Shown: positions 11,626 through 22,815 of the stretch, one piece after another
Layout: the number at the start of each line of letters is the position of its first letter
Position numbering within the stretch: position 1 is the stretch's first letter
Assembly: GCA_037074705.1 (NCBI GenBank)
Contig: CM073592.1
Location: forward strand, 56,285,129-56,349,128
Length of the DNA: 64,000 nucleotides
Source of the DNA: Zhengitettix transpicula
Lineage: Eukaryota > Arthropoda > Insecta > Orthoptera > Tetrigidae
Direction of reading: 5' to 3'
Position numbers and translations under genes: made by a program
The notes under the pieces: generated by a model
What the model was told of the DNA's origin: nothing
The model's input: the letters and a program-made list of their open reading frames with translations, nothing else
Databases searched by the model: none

Positions 11626-11748
11626 AAATATGTGAATAATGGATTTTTTTTAATCGTATTTTGAGTTGAAATTATTCTTTCATCCTATTTTTAAATCTCT
11701 ATGGATTATATTTCGAGGACCTCATTTTTATTACAATCTTATGTTATT
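11626..11748 (+). repeat. Direct repeat D1, left copy
   Basis: About 122 bp nearly identical to 12732-12852. The only differences noticed are the length of a T run and the edges. The copies lie about 1.1 kb apart in the same orientation. Confidence 0.9.
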
Positions 11749-12731
11749 TCACGTCAGTTTTCATGATTCCATCTTAATCTAAAAAAAATATTGTGTTTAT
11801 GGTAGCTAAATATGACTTCAGTTTCTAATAAATTTTTGATAAATTTATTACGAAAGGGACAAATAAGATTTTTTAAGTCTGTACGCCCTCGACGTGGCGA
11901 CTTTTGATTGGTGCCTCGCCATTTCCATGATCACTTAATTTTCGTTGCGTTATGTACAATCGGCTACGTTGGGCTCCTGTTTTCCAATATAAAAAAGTCT
12001 ACTTTAAAAGCTAAGCGGAAATTTTGTATATAACAAGTTTTCAGAAGATACAGTCTAGCACTTGGCACTTTACATTTATGCTTAGAGATTAAGTTACAGG
12101 AAAGAGAGTTTAGTCGAATTAGGAATGTGACAGAGAATAGTTACGACAAATACGTTCATTGGACGAGTCTTGAAACGAATGTTTTCGTCACCTCTAGAAT
12201 TATAAGGAACCTAATTCTGCAGGACACTCGCGTCCGTTTGGCCGGGAAGTTTCTTAATCCGCTAGACACGCTGCATCTTGCATCACCAACATTTCAGTAC
12301 TAGGAGCGCCAGAGTTTGCAACACTGTGACTGAGTTGGCACATTTTTGTATCGAATGGCAAGTTCAGCTAAATCTTCACACTGTATTCTGGCAATTTTAG
12401 TGGCCAAATTCTTAGTTTCACAAAGTCAATATTAAAAACAAAATACGTTATCGTCTTGATACACAAGAGTGGATTAAAAAAATACGTTTTGAATTGTAAC
12501 TTATTTTGCTGTGATACGGTAAGTTGGCGATTGGGAAATACGAGCGTAACGTAAACGAATGAGAATTAAGTCCTGTAATATGAAGTGACGGCTCAGATGA
12601 CCGTAAAGCACCAATCAGAAGCCCCCACGTCAAACGGCATATATATATAAAAATAAATCGCCGGCCGATTCGATACGAGCTCACCTGCAAGCGTTAGTGA
12701 ATCAATGTTTCAGTTTTATTAGGCTCCAGTG
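11749..12731. other. Spacer between D1 repeats, with an internal imperfect inverted pair
   Basis: The block at 11888-11932 (cgacgtggcgacttttgattggtgcctcg) resembles the reverse complement of 12596-12632 (accgtaaagcaccaatcagaagcccccacgtcaaa), centred on GATTGGTG. The right block precedes a TATATATATAAAA run (12639-12652), so it looks promoter-like (a CCAAT word then a TATA-like word). No coding sequence is supported. A transposon flanked by the D1 repeats is one explanation. Confidence 0.3.
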
Positions 12732-12852
12732 AAATATGTGAATAATGGATTTTTTTAATCGTATTTTGAGTTGAAATTATTCTTTCATCCTATTTTTAAA
12801 TCTCTATGGATTATATTTCGAGGACCTCATTTTTATTACAATCTTATGTTAT
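12732..12852 (+). repeat. Direct repeat D1, right copy
   Basis: Matches 11626-11748 almost base for base. Such near-identity implies a recent duplication, gene conversion, or terminal direct repeats of one element. Confidence 0.9.
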
Positions 12853-12921
12853 TACTCATCTAAATTGATTGTAGTAGTTTCTTTTTTACTAAATTTGTAT
12901 AAACAAAAAGATAGAGATAAC

Positions 12922-13256
12922 AGTCGGCCAGCTGCCTCCTAAACTCTAAACTGGTCGAGGCACGGGGAAGGGAATGCTGCTACCCCACAGCAAATCCCCC
13001 TCTCCCGCCATAGGAAGGACGTGGGACAATTACCACATACTCGACATACCTGATGCAAGATTACTAAGGTTTGTGCTGCATAACTTTTAGGCGAATGCCG
13101 GGTAGGATCCTTAAACCATAGTCCAGGGGGCCTAGTTAAGCCTTGGCCACCTTCCTCTACTCTTCCGAATTCCCCCATTCAAATCCCTTCCGATGCTATA
13201 AAAGAAGAGTTGCCACCACATGGATTTCCCTCATGTAGCCTGTTGCTCTAATAATA
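12922..13256 (+). repeat. Repeat A copy 3, 5'-truncated
   Basis: The copy begins at the internal block 'agtcggccagctgcctcc' and runs to the 3' end 'catgtagcctgttgctcta', followed by an 'ataataat' tail. Truncation at this same internal point also occurs in copy 4, and within about 10 bp in copy 8. Truncation at the 5' side with an A-rich 3' tail is the mark of LINE-driven retroposition. Confidence 0.85.
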
Positions 13257-13780
13257 ATTTCAAAAATTTAATTTTTTCTTCTTATATGATCGACGTTTCT
13301 CACGTAAACGGTATTTTTTTGTATTTTTTAAGATAAAGCCTCCATAAACGTAATTTTTTGTAACTTTTAAGACAATTATTTTCTTTTTTTGGTAACTTTA
13401 AAGTACAATCTGCATATATACCTATCCAGACGTCGAGTGCATATGTTTCTCTCCTTTTTTCACATTTTTGATGGTGAACATATAAAAAAGTGTCAATGTT
13501 TCTATCTTCGGCAGGTACTGGCCGAGGATTTGTGTCACTTTAATATAACGGGGTTCCAGCATCTAAATGGTAATATTATTTTAACTCTTCTAAATTTGAT
13601 ACATAAAATTACTCGAGTGCAAGAATAATAATTTGGAGCCTCATCTCTTTTTTGAACCTGTGTCAATAAATTCCAAAATAAATAGTTTTACTTTGGTTTG
13701 GGGCCAACTAAGAATTTTTCATAAGTTTACCTCATCTCATTTCTTAAGCAACTCGAAGCTAAGCAATTTAGGCCGGAGCA
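13257..13780. other. AT-rich spacer, nothing recognised
   Basis: A 79-codon frame at 13389-13628 (+) has no recognisable domain. Nothing further is supported. Confidence 0.5.
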
Positions 13781-13784
13781 CCAA

Positions 13785-14040
13785 TGGTTAACGTCCAGGT
13801 TTCTTGTTAAAAAGTCCATATCGTCCAGCTTGAGCTGAGCCGCCTAAGCCCAGTTCGCAGGTTATTGGAGTCCAGTGCGCCTTGGGGTACGTTAAGCCGC
13901 CGTACATCCTGCAAGATCGCAGTGGCTACTTTGCAATTTAAATATACGTGTTTCATATTCCCTCCGGTCACCGAGGGGGCGGTAATGGGTTGCTGCGGGC
14001 GTTGGCCTACCATTAAATCCCTTGCTGGGGTCATTTACGG
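13785..14040 (-). pseudogene. GC-rich segment with unrecognised 75-codon minus frame
   Basis: The composition shifts abruptly from the AT-rich flanks. The minus frame 13807-14034 reads through the whole segment with ordinary amino-acid use, including a GNMKHVYLNCKVATAILQDV stretch. I do not recognise a domain. It could be a transposon-derived coding scrap, an exon or a regulatory island. No splice context or neighbour supports a gene. Confidence 0.25.
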
Positions 14041-14700
14041 TTAAAGCTACTTCCACTTTATTCCCCTTGAATATCTATATTAAAATTTCCCTGTTTCAGG
14101 GAAGCAGACGTTTGTTTAGAGAATAGCCCTTCTCAATTACTAACAAGTACTCGACAAAAACATGCAATACAGCATTAATTTCCTCAGATAAAATTACCAT
14201 ATAATTTTGGATTTATGTATAGAAGCCTTCACAAAATGTTACAATTTAATATTTGTGTCACGTTTATAGCATATTACGTTATTTATTATAAAAATATGTA
14301 TTATATATTTATTATATTACTACAAAATAAAATAATATACAACTCAAGATAATCAAGAAGTCTCGTTAGATTTAAGCAGGTAAATTTTGTATCTTTGCTA
14401 TTTACTGATCATTTCACCCTTTATAGAATAATAATATTCACAAAAGTTTAATTTTCATAATATAAAAAATGAATCAACGAATAAAAATATAAGTAGGTGT
14501 TGTCATGGTGAACCGTTCTACTCAATACATGAAAGGATTTTGTTTCAGTCATACTGACTTGGTTTCTCCATTCTTCCAAAAACGTATGGCCAATGACCGA
14601 CGTTAATTCTGAGCTCCAAGAGTTACACAGCCATCGCAAAAATAAAATCTCATCATCAAAATTTAATAATCACAACTATATATTACGAATGATTTTATTG
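14041..14700. other. AT-rich spacer, nothing recognised
   Basis: Strongly AT-rich between 14240 and 14480. The 63-codon minus frame at 14448-14639 is unsupported. Confidence 0.5.
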
Positions 14701-14704
14701 GATT

Positions 14705-15026
14705 AGTCGGCCAGCTGCCTCCTAAACTGGCCAAGGCACGGAGACGGAGATGGTGCACCCCACATCAAACGCCTATCCCAACATCGGAAGCGCGTGGGAA
14801 AAGTACCTACTGCCCGACTTACCTAATGCAGGTTTTTAGGGTATGTCCTGTATCACTTTTAGGAAAATGCGGGGTAGGTTCCTTAAACTACATCCCGGGG
14901 GCCTACTTTACCCTTGGTTACCTTCCTCTACCTTTCCGCATCCCATCTTTTAAAATCCTTTCCTATGCTAGTAAAGGGGAGTTGCCACCACGTGAGTTAC
15001 CCTCATGCAGCCTGTAACTCTAAAAA
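14705..15026 (+). repeat. Repeat A copy 4, 5'-truncated
   Basis: Starts at the same internal block as copy 3 ('agtcggccagctgcctcc') and ends with 'catgcagcctgtaactc' plus an A6 run, the remains of a poly(A) tail. It is diverged, with several small indels. Confidence 0.85.
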
Positions 15027-15378
15027 ATCCATTTGTACAGCAAAGCAGAGTCTCTAAAAAATATAAAAAATACTCTTATTAATATCTCTAACCCTTTTAG
15101 TGACAGACGTATTTACTGTTGATGTTATCAGAAACATAAAGATTGGGAATTTTGTGCAAGTTTATTATTAACATTATAATTTGTCTCTAAAAACTCATTT
15201 ATTTTTTTGATCCTATGTAGGGGAGACAGAGAAAAGAGGAACACAAAAATAGTTTCGAAAATAATTGCAAAAGTTAGGTATATGTTTACTAAATTAAACC
15301 ACAAGCTCTAATGCAAAATATAATTAATTTTCAAACATTTCTGCTCAATTTTCTCATTTTAATTATAATTCGAAACAG

Positions 15379-15437
15379 TCCCATTGATTTCAGGTATTCT
15401 AATACTTGAATATTTTATAATATTATAATTACAATTA
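15379..15437 (+). repeat. Direct repeat D2, left copy
   Basis: A 59-bp block starting 'gtcccattgatttcagg', repeated exactly at 15564-15622. Confidence 0.9.
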
Positions 15438-15563
15438 ATTTAATATTTCCATAGAAAGTTACTATGAACATTTTATTTCATTTGGACATAAAACAAGATA
15501 CACTAAAAATAAAATTCAGATTTAAATAAACCTAGTATTTAAGGCAGATTTCTTTCCTATCAC

Positions 15564-15622
15564 GTCCCATTGATTTCAGGTATTCTAATACTTGAATATT
15601 TTATAATATTATAATTACAATT
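15564..15622 (+). repeat. Direct repeat D2, right copy
   Basis: An exact repeat of 15379-15437 with 126 bp between the copies. This could be a local duplication or terminal repeats of a small element. Confidence 0.9.
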
Positions 15623-15779
15623 AAGCTGAATGGAGAAAAGTTTTTGTTACTAGCTTACCATAATTTTTCTGATACTGAAGGAGTGTAATTCCGTGAAGTA
15701 GTTATATTTTTACTTTGTTTACGACCTTTGAAGGTGGAGCTCGGGTAAGGGTCAACTTATTCAGTGTCAGTTGATGTGA

Positions 15780-15970
15780 ATGATTGACGCGTCATTTCCT
15801 TCAGACGTCCGTATAAAAGAAGACCTTATGTTTTGCTACTAACTGAGTGATAGTTTCCTAAGTAAACAGTAAACGTCTTTCGGATTTTGGAAATACAGAT
15901 TATCCACATCACGTACAATGTGCACTGTTTACGAGATCAACCTGAAAATTTTGCTAATGAAACAATATGA
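15780..15970 (+). promoter_or_regulatory. Candidate RNA polymerase II core promoter with TATA box
   Basis: A TATA box (TATAAAAG, 15812-15819) follows a GC-balanced segment with 'gttgatgtgaatgattgacgcgtcattt'. About 30 bp downstream, at the expected start-site distance, lies 'actgagtgatag'. An ATG at 15919 opens a 36-codon frame, and the codons up to a 'gag|gtagat' splice-donor-like site could be a short first exon. This arrangement resembles insect promoters with a short first exon, but no downstream exon was recognised. A transposon promoter is an equal alternative. Confidence 0.28.
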
Positions 15971-16019
15971 TTTCTCCTACGAGGTAGATCGCCCGCGGTA
16001 TTTTAGAGTAATCGTAATC

Positions 16020-17515
16020 ATGTTAAAAATAATAAAATTTTATTTTCAGAAATAATACAAATTGTCAGGCATGTTCCCGGTTTTCTTCATTGAAATTGTA
16101 CGTCCTGCAATCTAGGAACAAAATGTCGTCCATGGACACGCATCGTTAAGAAGACTTGAATTCAAGGTCGATTTCGAAATCTCTGTACCGACATGGGTTT
16201 TGAAACCGTTTCCCAGTAAACGGTTAAGTCTGTATACGATGAATGTTTAAAGTGATGAAGCAAATGGATTCATAATTCATTGTAAATAGTTCATTGTCAA
16301 TTTATATGCTATTAAAATGTTTTAAATAAATGTTTTAAAAAAAACACCGATCATTTCTATACAGATTTAGATTAAATAAGTAATATAAATGGTAACTTCA
16401 CTAACAATTAAAATGGTTTGTCAGTGACATCGAAAAAGTCACTCATTTTCATTTACATTATTCGTTATAATTGTAAAAAAATTATGTAAATGCTCATTAC
16501 ACAAAACGTAATGGTTTTTAGATACTATAATATCACAAAATTTAATTTAAGTATTCCTTCATGTTTTCATTTAAATTAAAGAGCTATTCATCCCCACACC
16601 TTAAAATAGTACCCAATGTATCAGTACTAATATGGATCAATACTATTATTATTTTTTAATAATGTTTCTCTTCCTGTTTTCCTTCGTGTGATTAACGACT
16701 TAGTTTTTAAAATAAGATTTTTCAGAATGCCTTTTACAATGAAAAGACAAAAATAAATTTTATTTTCGTTGTTGAGATTAAATCTACATCGTTTTCAAGA
16801 ATTAAATTATTTATACCATATTACAAAAATTTGTGTAGGTTTTAATTACACTTATTTCTACATTATATATGATACATTTTACCATTTTATTTGTTGTTAT
16901 TCATAGTTTCCAAACTCTGGTTGGTAGACTTGGCAGTGGAAACTTTACAAGAATTATGAGTATCGGAATACACAGAAGAGAGAAATAGTTTATAAAAATG
17001 TAAATGCTAGAGAATAGTGGAAATAAGAAAAGTAAGGATCCAATGAATGAAAAAAAAGAAACAACGCTGATATTTTTATAGATCTTTTATGAAAGTATCT
17101 CTGCAAGTATGGACATTTTTTTGGTTTAACCAACCTCAAGAATTTTAGTTATGTCGGATAATTAAATCTTGCACTTCTCTAAGATTTCTGGATTCATATT
17201 GGACACCTTCGTAAAGTCCTAGTTTCGAACGTTTCCTCCTAAGTTAACATCCGAGTTTCGAGAGATTCTTTGTGCTGCGGGACATTTCAGATTACATAAA
17301 TCCTAATTATGCAGTTAAATTAACACCTAAAGTAACATTAATTATGACAATGCTACGGTCATCAAGATTACTTACTCAAATTTGAAGATTTAATGACTCT
17401 TTGTATTAATTAGGTCAAATATCCGTTAAGAATTTCTCAAAATTACAAACACACACAGCACACACATATATATAAATTATATTTGAATAAATAGAATAAG
17501 AAATATAATATATAA
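16020..17515. other. AT-rich spacer, nothing recognised
   Basis: About 1.5 kb with no supported frame, no family repeat and no structured RNA noticed. Confidence 0.5.
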
Positions 17516-17518
17516 GTA

Positions 17519-17554
17519 TAATATATATATATATATATATATATCTATATATAT
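17519..17554. repeat. (AT)n microsatellite, left of LTR-like unit
   Basis: An AT repeat with one C interruption, directly abutting the TG start of the LTR-like unit. Confidence 0.9.
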
Positions 17555-18580
17555 TGTAGCAATAGTTAATTAGGCCATTAAATTGATTAGGGATAATTTG
17601 AATTGTTTTGATAAATGACTTGTAGGGGGATTTGAGCGACCAAAGCGACAATAGCGCTGACCTCTGTTGCTTTGTTGAAGAGCCGAAATGGCGATTGTGC
17701 GCGCAAAAGTAAAGTTAGTCTTAGTCTACGGTCAGTCACGAAAGGATAGACAACCAAATCTGCATACGAGGAGTCTACGTCTATGGTCAGCTACGAGAGG
17801 AGAGACATTAAAACAAATCTTCACCGAGATACATAGCAGTTCGATCCAAATCGATAAATAAATCAGTAAGAGTCTAAAATCTGCAAATCGTGGGTTCCTG
17901 CAAGGAAACAGATAGTTGGACAGAGAGATTTTATAACAACTAGCCAACGGTGAAGCAAAGGTTGCTTCATTATACAAAATTGAACAATTTTGAATTGAGG
18001 AAAACCAACATCCGACAGCTGACCAATTAGGAAAGGATCATCCGAGGTTCCTGAGAACTGAGTACGTGGATTTCGACAGCGTATGTGTAAAATCTGTGAC
18101 GAAATTAGAATCAGTGTAAAATTTTGCAGTTATAGTGTAGTGTTGAAGCTAAAAAAGAATGCTAGTACCAGTCGGACATTATGTGAGTAAACAAAACTTT
18201 GATAATAATAATTTGTAAACGATAACTAAAAGGGTAGTAAGATTTCGTTCATCTTTCATTTCGTTCAAGTTTAATTTCTTTACATTTAGTTTCCTTTCAT
18301 TTATCGACATATTGTTTTTAGGTAAATTTTATTTGAATTGTTAATCAGTTTATTAAATCACTTTTCTGTTAATTATCAAACCCAGTTACGACCCAAGAGG
18401 AGAGCTCTTAATTTCAGTGTAATTGTTTTACTTTTAATTTAAATAACCTTTTCATTTTGATAATTACATAAATGGCTACCACAACGTGGGGCAAGTAAAT
18501 TAAACGACTAATAGTTATTCATTACATAAATGGCTACCACAACGTGGGGCAAATTAATTACAGCTTTTATTTTGATTATT

Positions 18581-18583
<3 letters not shown>
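17555..18583 (+). mobile_element. LTR-like unit (possible solo LTR) in a TA microsatellite
   Basis: The unit starts TGTAGCAATAG and ends TTATTACA, giving the TG...CA ends and short TGTA/TACA inverted termini of LTRs, and is flanked on both sides by the same TA microsatellite. Its first 60 bp match the LTR starts at 63638 and 43369 (minus). Near the right end, 'attacataaatggctaccac' plus 'aacgtggggcaa' occurs twice (18463-18494 and 18521-18552). The TGGC...AACGTGGGGC core resembles a tRNA-Lys primer-binding site. So either this is a solo LTR of about 1.03 kb, or it is a 5' LTR ending near 18467 plus a duplicated primer-site scrap. No gag or pol is seen. Confidence 0.55.
18473..18550 (+). repeat. 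Duplicated primer-binding-site-like block
   Basis: TGGCTACCACAACGTGGGGC appears at 18473-18492 and again at 18531-18550, each preceded by 'attacataaa'. An LTR end followed within a few bases by TGG is the normal LTR/primer-site junction. Having it twice suggests a tandem junction duplication. Confidence 0.5.
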
Positions 18584-18635
<52 letters not shown>

Positions 18636-18672
18636 TTATATATATTTATTATAGATATAGATAGATAGATAT
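18584..18672. repeat. (TA)n microsatellite with a GATA-rich end
   Basis: TA units run to about 18631, then degenerate TA sequence leads into 'agatatagatagatagatag'. Confidence 0.9.
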
Positions 18673-18723
18673 ATAACCATAGAGAAGCCTGATTATACTA
18701 TTGCTTTAGGGACACAGGATTAT

Positions 18724-18772
18724 TTTCTCCATGCCTCGACCAGGTTTGGGGGCAGTTGGTCGACTGAATTTT
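18724..18772 (-). repeat. Repeat A scrap, copy 5
   Basis: Only the 'ctccatgcctcgaccagg...ggcag.tggtcgact' block is left, matching the interior of the family. It is short and diverged. Confidence 0.5.
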
Positions 18773-18789
18773 AAACGATATGTGACCCT

Positions 18790-19855
18790 CAAAAATGGCC
18801 CATGTGTCTCGGCTTATGCGGCCTTAATTCAAAACTAGAAGAAGACATCGATTTAAGTATTTTTCTTCATCTGCGGTATCTGACGACGGCTCTGGAGTTT
18901 TTGTTTTGATAAACAGTTTACCTGTACGTTATCCACGTTGTGGCCTCTTTAATAGTCTATAAGAGTGAATGTCGAATGTAACAAAGGAGCAGTTCAGTAA
19001 TGCGAGACAGCGTAAGGAATATGGTAGGCCTGTTTATAATCCTGTTTCGGTGACTACTTACACAAATATTAAAAATTAAAACAAATAATTATGGCTAACA
19101 AAAATAATTCATGCATTTATTCTTAGTTTTATCTCTTTATCAACATGTAAACATAAAAAAAATTGACAAAAACTGAAATAAAAATACAAGAACTCTAACA
19201 AAAAATTTCCGAGTGACATATTTCTCCTTAATTCGGAGTTTTAAAGAACGTTTGGTTTGTCCAATGTAACACTGTCAAAAGTCAACATTCAATTTTATTA
19301 ACAAAATTTCGAGATCGTTATTTACCCAGTGTTTTTATGATAGTTGAAAAAGTAATCAACTGTGACACCACTTTCGTGAACGGAAAAAACACTCCGTGCC
19401 ACTTACAAATATAGAATAATTTTCTCGAAACATGAATTTTTAGGTCATTAAACATTATATTCGGTATCAGAGAGGGTCTTTCCAAGTAGTGATCAGCGCA
19501 TCAAGTACCATGAAATATGCTATTTTTTTTCGATATTTTTTGGTGAAATATTCTTTCATGCCTTATTGAAGGATTGAATTTTGCAAAATTATTTCTTATG
19601 ATCCTAATCAAGTAGTTTCAGATATGCATTGATATGGCAGTTAGTTCGTTTCTTCCTTTCTATGTACAGACTGTGCTAGCTTTAATGCGAAATTGGACGT
19701 GCTTATGAGAAATATATAAGCCTAAGTACTTCTGTTTGGTTCCCAAATCTTCGTTGTCCGCACTCAATACTCGCATGTAAACTGTATTTAACTATTCCAG
19801 GTACTACACCATGTTCTATAAAGTGAGCGTTCGTTTAAAAGGAGTGTTACAAAAA
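18790..19855. other. AT-rich spacer, nothing recognised
   Basis: No supported gene. One 'aatatataagcc' at 19710 looks TATA-like but lacks further support. Confidence 0.5.
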
Positions 19856-19859
19856 GATT

Positions 19860-20330
19860 AAGGGAATGACGCTTGTAAATGGTGGGATAATAATATCTCC
19901 GGCGCGGGGATATGCATGTCATCGTGGCCTTGGAGTCGAAATGAGTTACGTTGGCAGACTGAGGACAAGTCGGTATCACATATTTGTATTAGTCGACGAC
20001 AAGCTTTCAAGTGATTTCCGAGGACGTCTCCCCGCCTCCAGGCGCATTCGTTACAGGGATGGAGAAGACACATGAATTAGAATTATTAATGAAGCGAAAG
20101 AAAAGAGTCTCCCCGGGCCAGATGACACGGCGCGTTTCGCCGCATTACCAGGAGGTGAATATTAAGCACTCGTTCAGCTGCTGTCGCGCACTTTCGTCAC
20201 GAAGTCTCGTGAATAATGAGGCCCAGACGGAGTTATTCCAGTCACGGAGTACCTGAGCGACAGGAATGCGACGACGCGGTACCCGGAAAACAGGGGGTGG
20301 AAACAAGAAAAATCGATAATTACCCGTCGT
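19860..20330. promoter_or_regulatory. GC-balanced island 7, candidate cis-regulatory element
   Basis: Contains 'ggatatgcatgtcatc' (POU octamer-like), 'gctttcaagtgattt' (NK2-like CAAGTG), 'gaattattaatgaagcg' (homeodomain-like) and 'ggagttattccagtc'. Five frames of 63-81 codons overlap on both strands, so none is persuasive as a gene. The regulatory role is inferred. Confidence 0.35.
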
Positions 20331-20568
20331 TACCAAGAAGACTTCAAAAATAACATTCACATAGATATATTTACAAACAATACGTTTCATCGCATTTTAT
20401 TGTGACAACTCCAAATATAAAATGGTGCGTTTATTTATGCATGCATATAATTCGCTACGAATATCTTTATAAAAAATAAAAATAAAATATAATATAAATT
20501 TATGTTTTTCTTTAAGTCTCTTACATTTAATAATATTAATTAAATAAACTAACGACCATATAACAAAC

Positions 20569-20656
20569 TGGTAAAATATTTTATTCAACACAACGACTTT
20601 TCTGTACATTTTTATACATTCAGATCGTTGTTTATGTTATGTTTCTACGGTAACAG
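20569..20656 (+). repeat. Inverted repeat IR1, left arm
   Basis: The block ends with 'gttgtttatgttatgtttc' plus 'tacggtaaca', which is matched exactly in reverse complement at 24178-24207. Similarity continues leftward ('aaatattttatt', 'caacgac', 'tgtacattttt') for about 85 bp in all. Confidence 0.85.
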
Positions 20657-20763
20657 ATATTTTTGTCCTAACATAAACAACCGCATGATGTTCAAAAATA
20701 ATTATTTAAAAAGATCTGGCATGTATAATAAAATTTTAATTGTGAATAACAAAAATTAAATTT

Positions 20764-20800
20764 ACGACGTTTCGTCTTCTTTTAGGACATCTTCAGGTTG
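20764..20800 (-). ncRNA. Hammerhead ribozyme-like motif (PLE family PC)
   Basis: On the minus strand, CTGAAGA (20790-20796) is followed by a GTC...GAC stem II with an A-rich loop, then GAAAC (20769-20773) and GTCGTA. All core boxes are present. The GAAACGTCGTA end is shared with the motifs at 41.4 and 41.6 kb, so these probably belong to one PLE group. Confidence 0.55.
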
Positions 20801-21454
20801 GCAAATTTTTATCTCCAATTTGAAAATTAAAAAGATAAGTACTTTTAAAGTTTTTACAAATATGATAAATTATTTTAATTTATTTAATTTTGTATACATT
20901 TTTGTGCATAATTCAATCAAAATTTGGAGGGAATGTTTTGCGCTCTTGTCTGTTGCAACCGACAACAAATGAAAATAATTTTTAATTATTTTTCAAAAAC
21001 TTTACAAACACTTATGTTATTCATATATAAATTAAATATTAAAAAATCTCCAACGTAAAGAGATCCTAAAAGACGACGCACCGTCGTAAACTTAATTTTC
21101 GTTGATAAACATTAAATTTTTCTGAGAAAGTTATATATTCAAAAATATACAGAAACTTCATTATTTTCAATAAAATACTTTAAGTGTCAGTTATAATTGT
21201 TGTCAATTTACTTAATTCCTCTGATTAAACATAATATAAATAATAAATACTATGATATGAGGAATGTCTTAATAATCTTCTAAATTGTCCTGAAATTTAA
21301 AACTACAGTTTTTAAACTTCTGACACAACTAAAAAATAAACCCCGCCAACTTTTTTTAATAATTATTTATTTAAAAGAAACAAAAATAAAAATAAATTAA
21401 TTAAATGTATTGTTATCCACATATACCACTGAACGGGTAATATTTCTAATGCCA

Positions 21455-21575
21455 TTGTTGAAAAAGTGAGATTAAGGAATAACGAATATCAGAAAGTAAA
21501 AAAACACGACAGTGGACGGCCTTCTTCCGTCTGTCGTATTGTTAAAAACAGATAGTTAAATATTCAGATTTTGCA
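21455..21575 (+). repeat. Hairpin-bearing repeat H, copy 1
   Basis: Shares 'ggaataacga', 'agtggac', 'tctgtcgta.tgttaaaaac' with 22700-22815. Its core (21506-21537) folds as ACGACAG...CTGTCGT with an inner GACGG/CCGTC stem. Confidence 0.6.
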
Positions 21576-22694
21576 CCCCATTACGTTTTCTTTCAAATAA
21601 AATACAAGAGATCGTATTTGGTTACGCGTTTTCTTATCAAATCAATATTGTCTGAGTTGGACACAGATTTTAATCAATGTTTAACTGATTTTGAAATATT
21701 AAGGGAGGTTCAGAATATTTTCACTAGCTTCTTGGAAAAAAACATATTTCTCAAAACATTCAATATGATCAGAAATTTAAAGCAATAGAAACTTATAGCT
21801 GGCATGTCTGTTCTGAGTGCCTTCATCTGTAGAAATATCATTTAAGTTTACTGTTATATAATGTCTCCATAATGGTAAATGTTCTCTATTTTCGGCACAG
21901 TAAAGCTTAAAGGACGTGGTAGTATGTCATTTAATATAGAATTGTAATAAAATACTACTTATAATTTTTTAACATAACAATTTTAATCTGCTTATAATTG
22001 TAGGATGGCATTTTTGCCATTTACATTATGTTCAATATCAATGACGGAGTAAATATTCTATGGCCTCGATAACGAAAGAAATTCCTTTAACTATGTTCAT
22101 ATGGTACATCATAATATCCAGATTTTTATGTCTTAAATTCGATACGTGCATTCAGAATTTATTTGAAGTAATGGTTTTGAGAAATATTTTAACCAAACCT
22201 TTTTTACTAAACACTGTGGCTGTGCAACTATGAGGCGAGTGCGAATAGAGAACCAAGTTACATAACGAAATATTAATATTTGATTATAATAATACACAAG
22301 GTGAAATTGTTTAATGTATTTTGCGTAATTATAAAATTACGCTGTTAAGGTTAGTCAAATTATTTGCTAAAAGTCTTTCAGTATTATTAATAAATGGTAA
22401 CTGTTGGTGGTTTGGCATTTTAAATTAACAGTGACTGAGAACAAATAAATAGGGAATCAAATTCAATTAACCATTGTATATAAGTTATAAGAAATATAAG
22501 GATCAATGAGTGATTTTTGAAATTAGTTCTTGTAGATATTTTAAAGTAGAAAAAATTGATATTATTAAAAAATAACGATTTAAACAGAATATACTATATA
22601 TTCCAGTTAGTGTGAATCCATTGAACGATTTCCGATATAATCTATAACTATTTGATGTTTTAATATACACTAGAAGTGTATTGTGACAGACTAT

Positions 22695-22815
22695 AAATAG
22701 ACCATAAAAGAATAACGAAAGGAAAGCAGATATTGAAAAACACCGAAAGTGGACGACAGAACACAGTCTGTCGTACTGTTAAAAACTGTGTAAATACGCC
22801 AGAATTTATTCTACA
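22695..22815 (+). repeat. Hairpin-bearing repeat H, copy 2
   Basis: Homologous to 21455-21575 and in the same orientation. The outer stem ACGACAG/CTGTCGT is kept (22753-22759 with 22768-22774), while the inner stem of copy 1 has been lost. Confidence 0.6.

Noticed and set aside
17415..17651. 78-codon minus frame rich in Tyr/Ile
   Set aside because: It is produced by the AT microsatellite.
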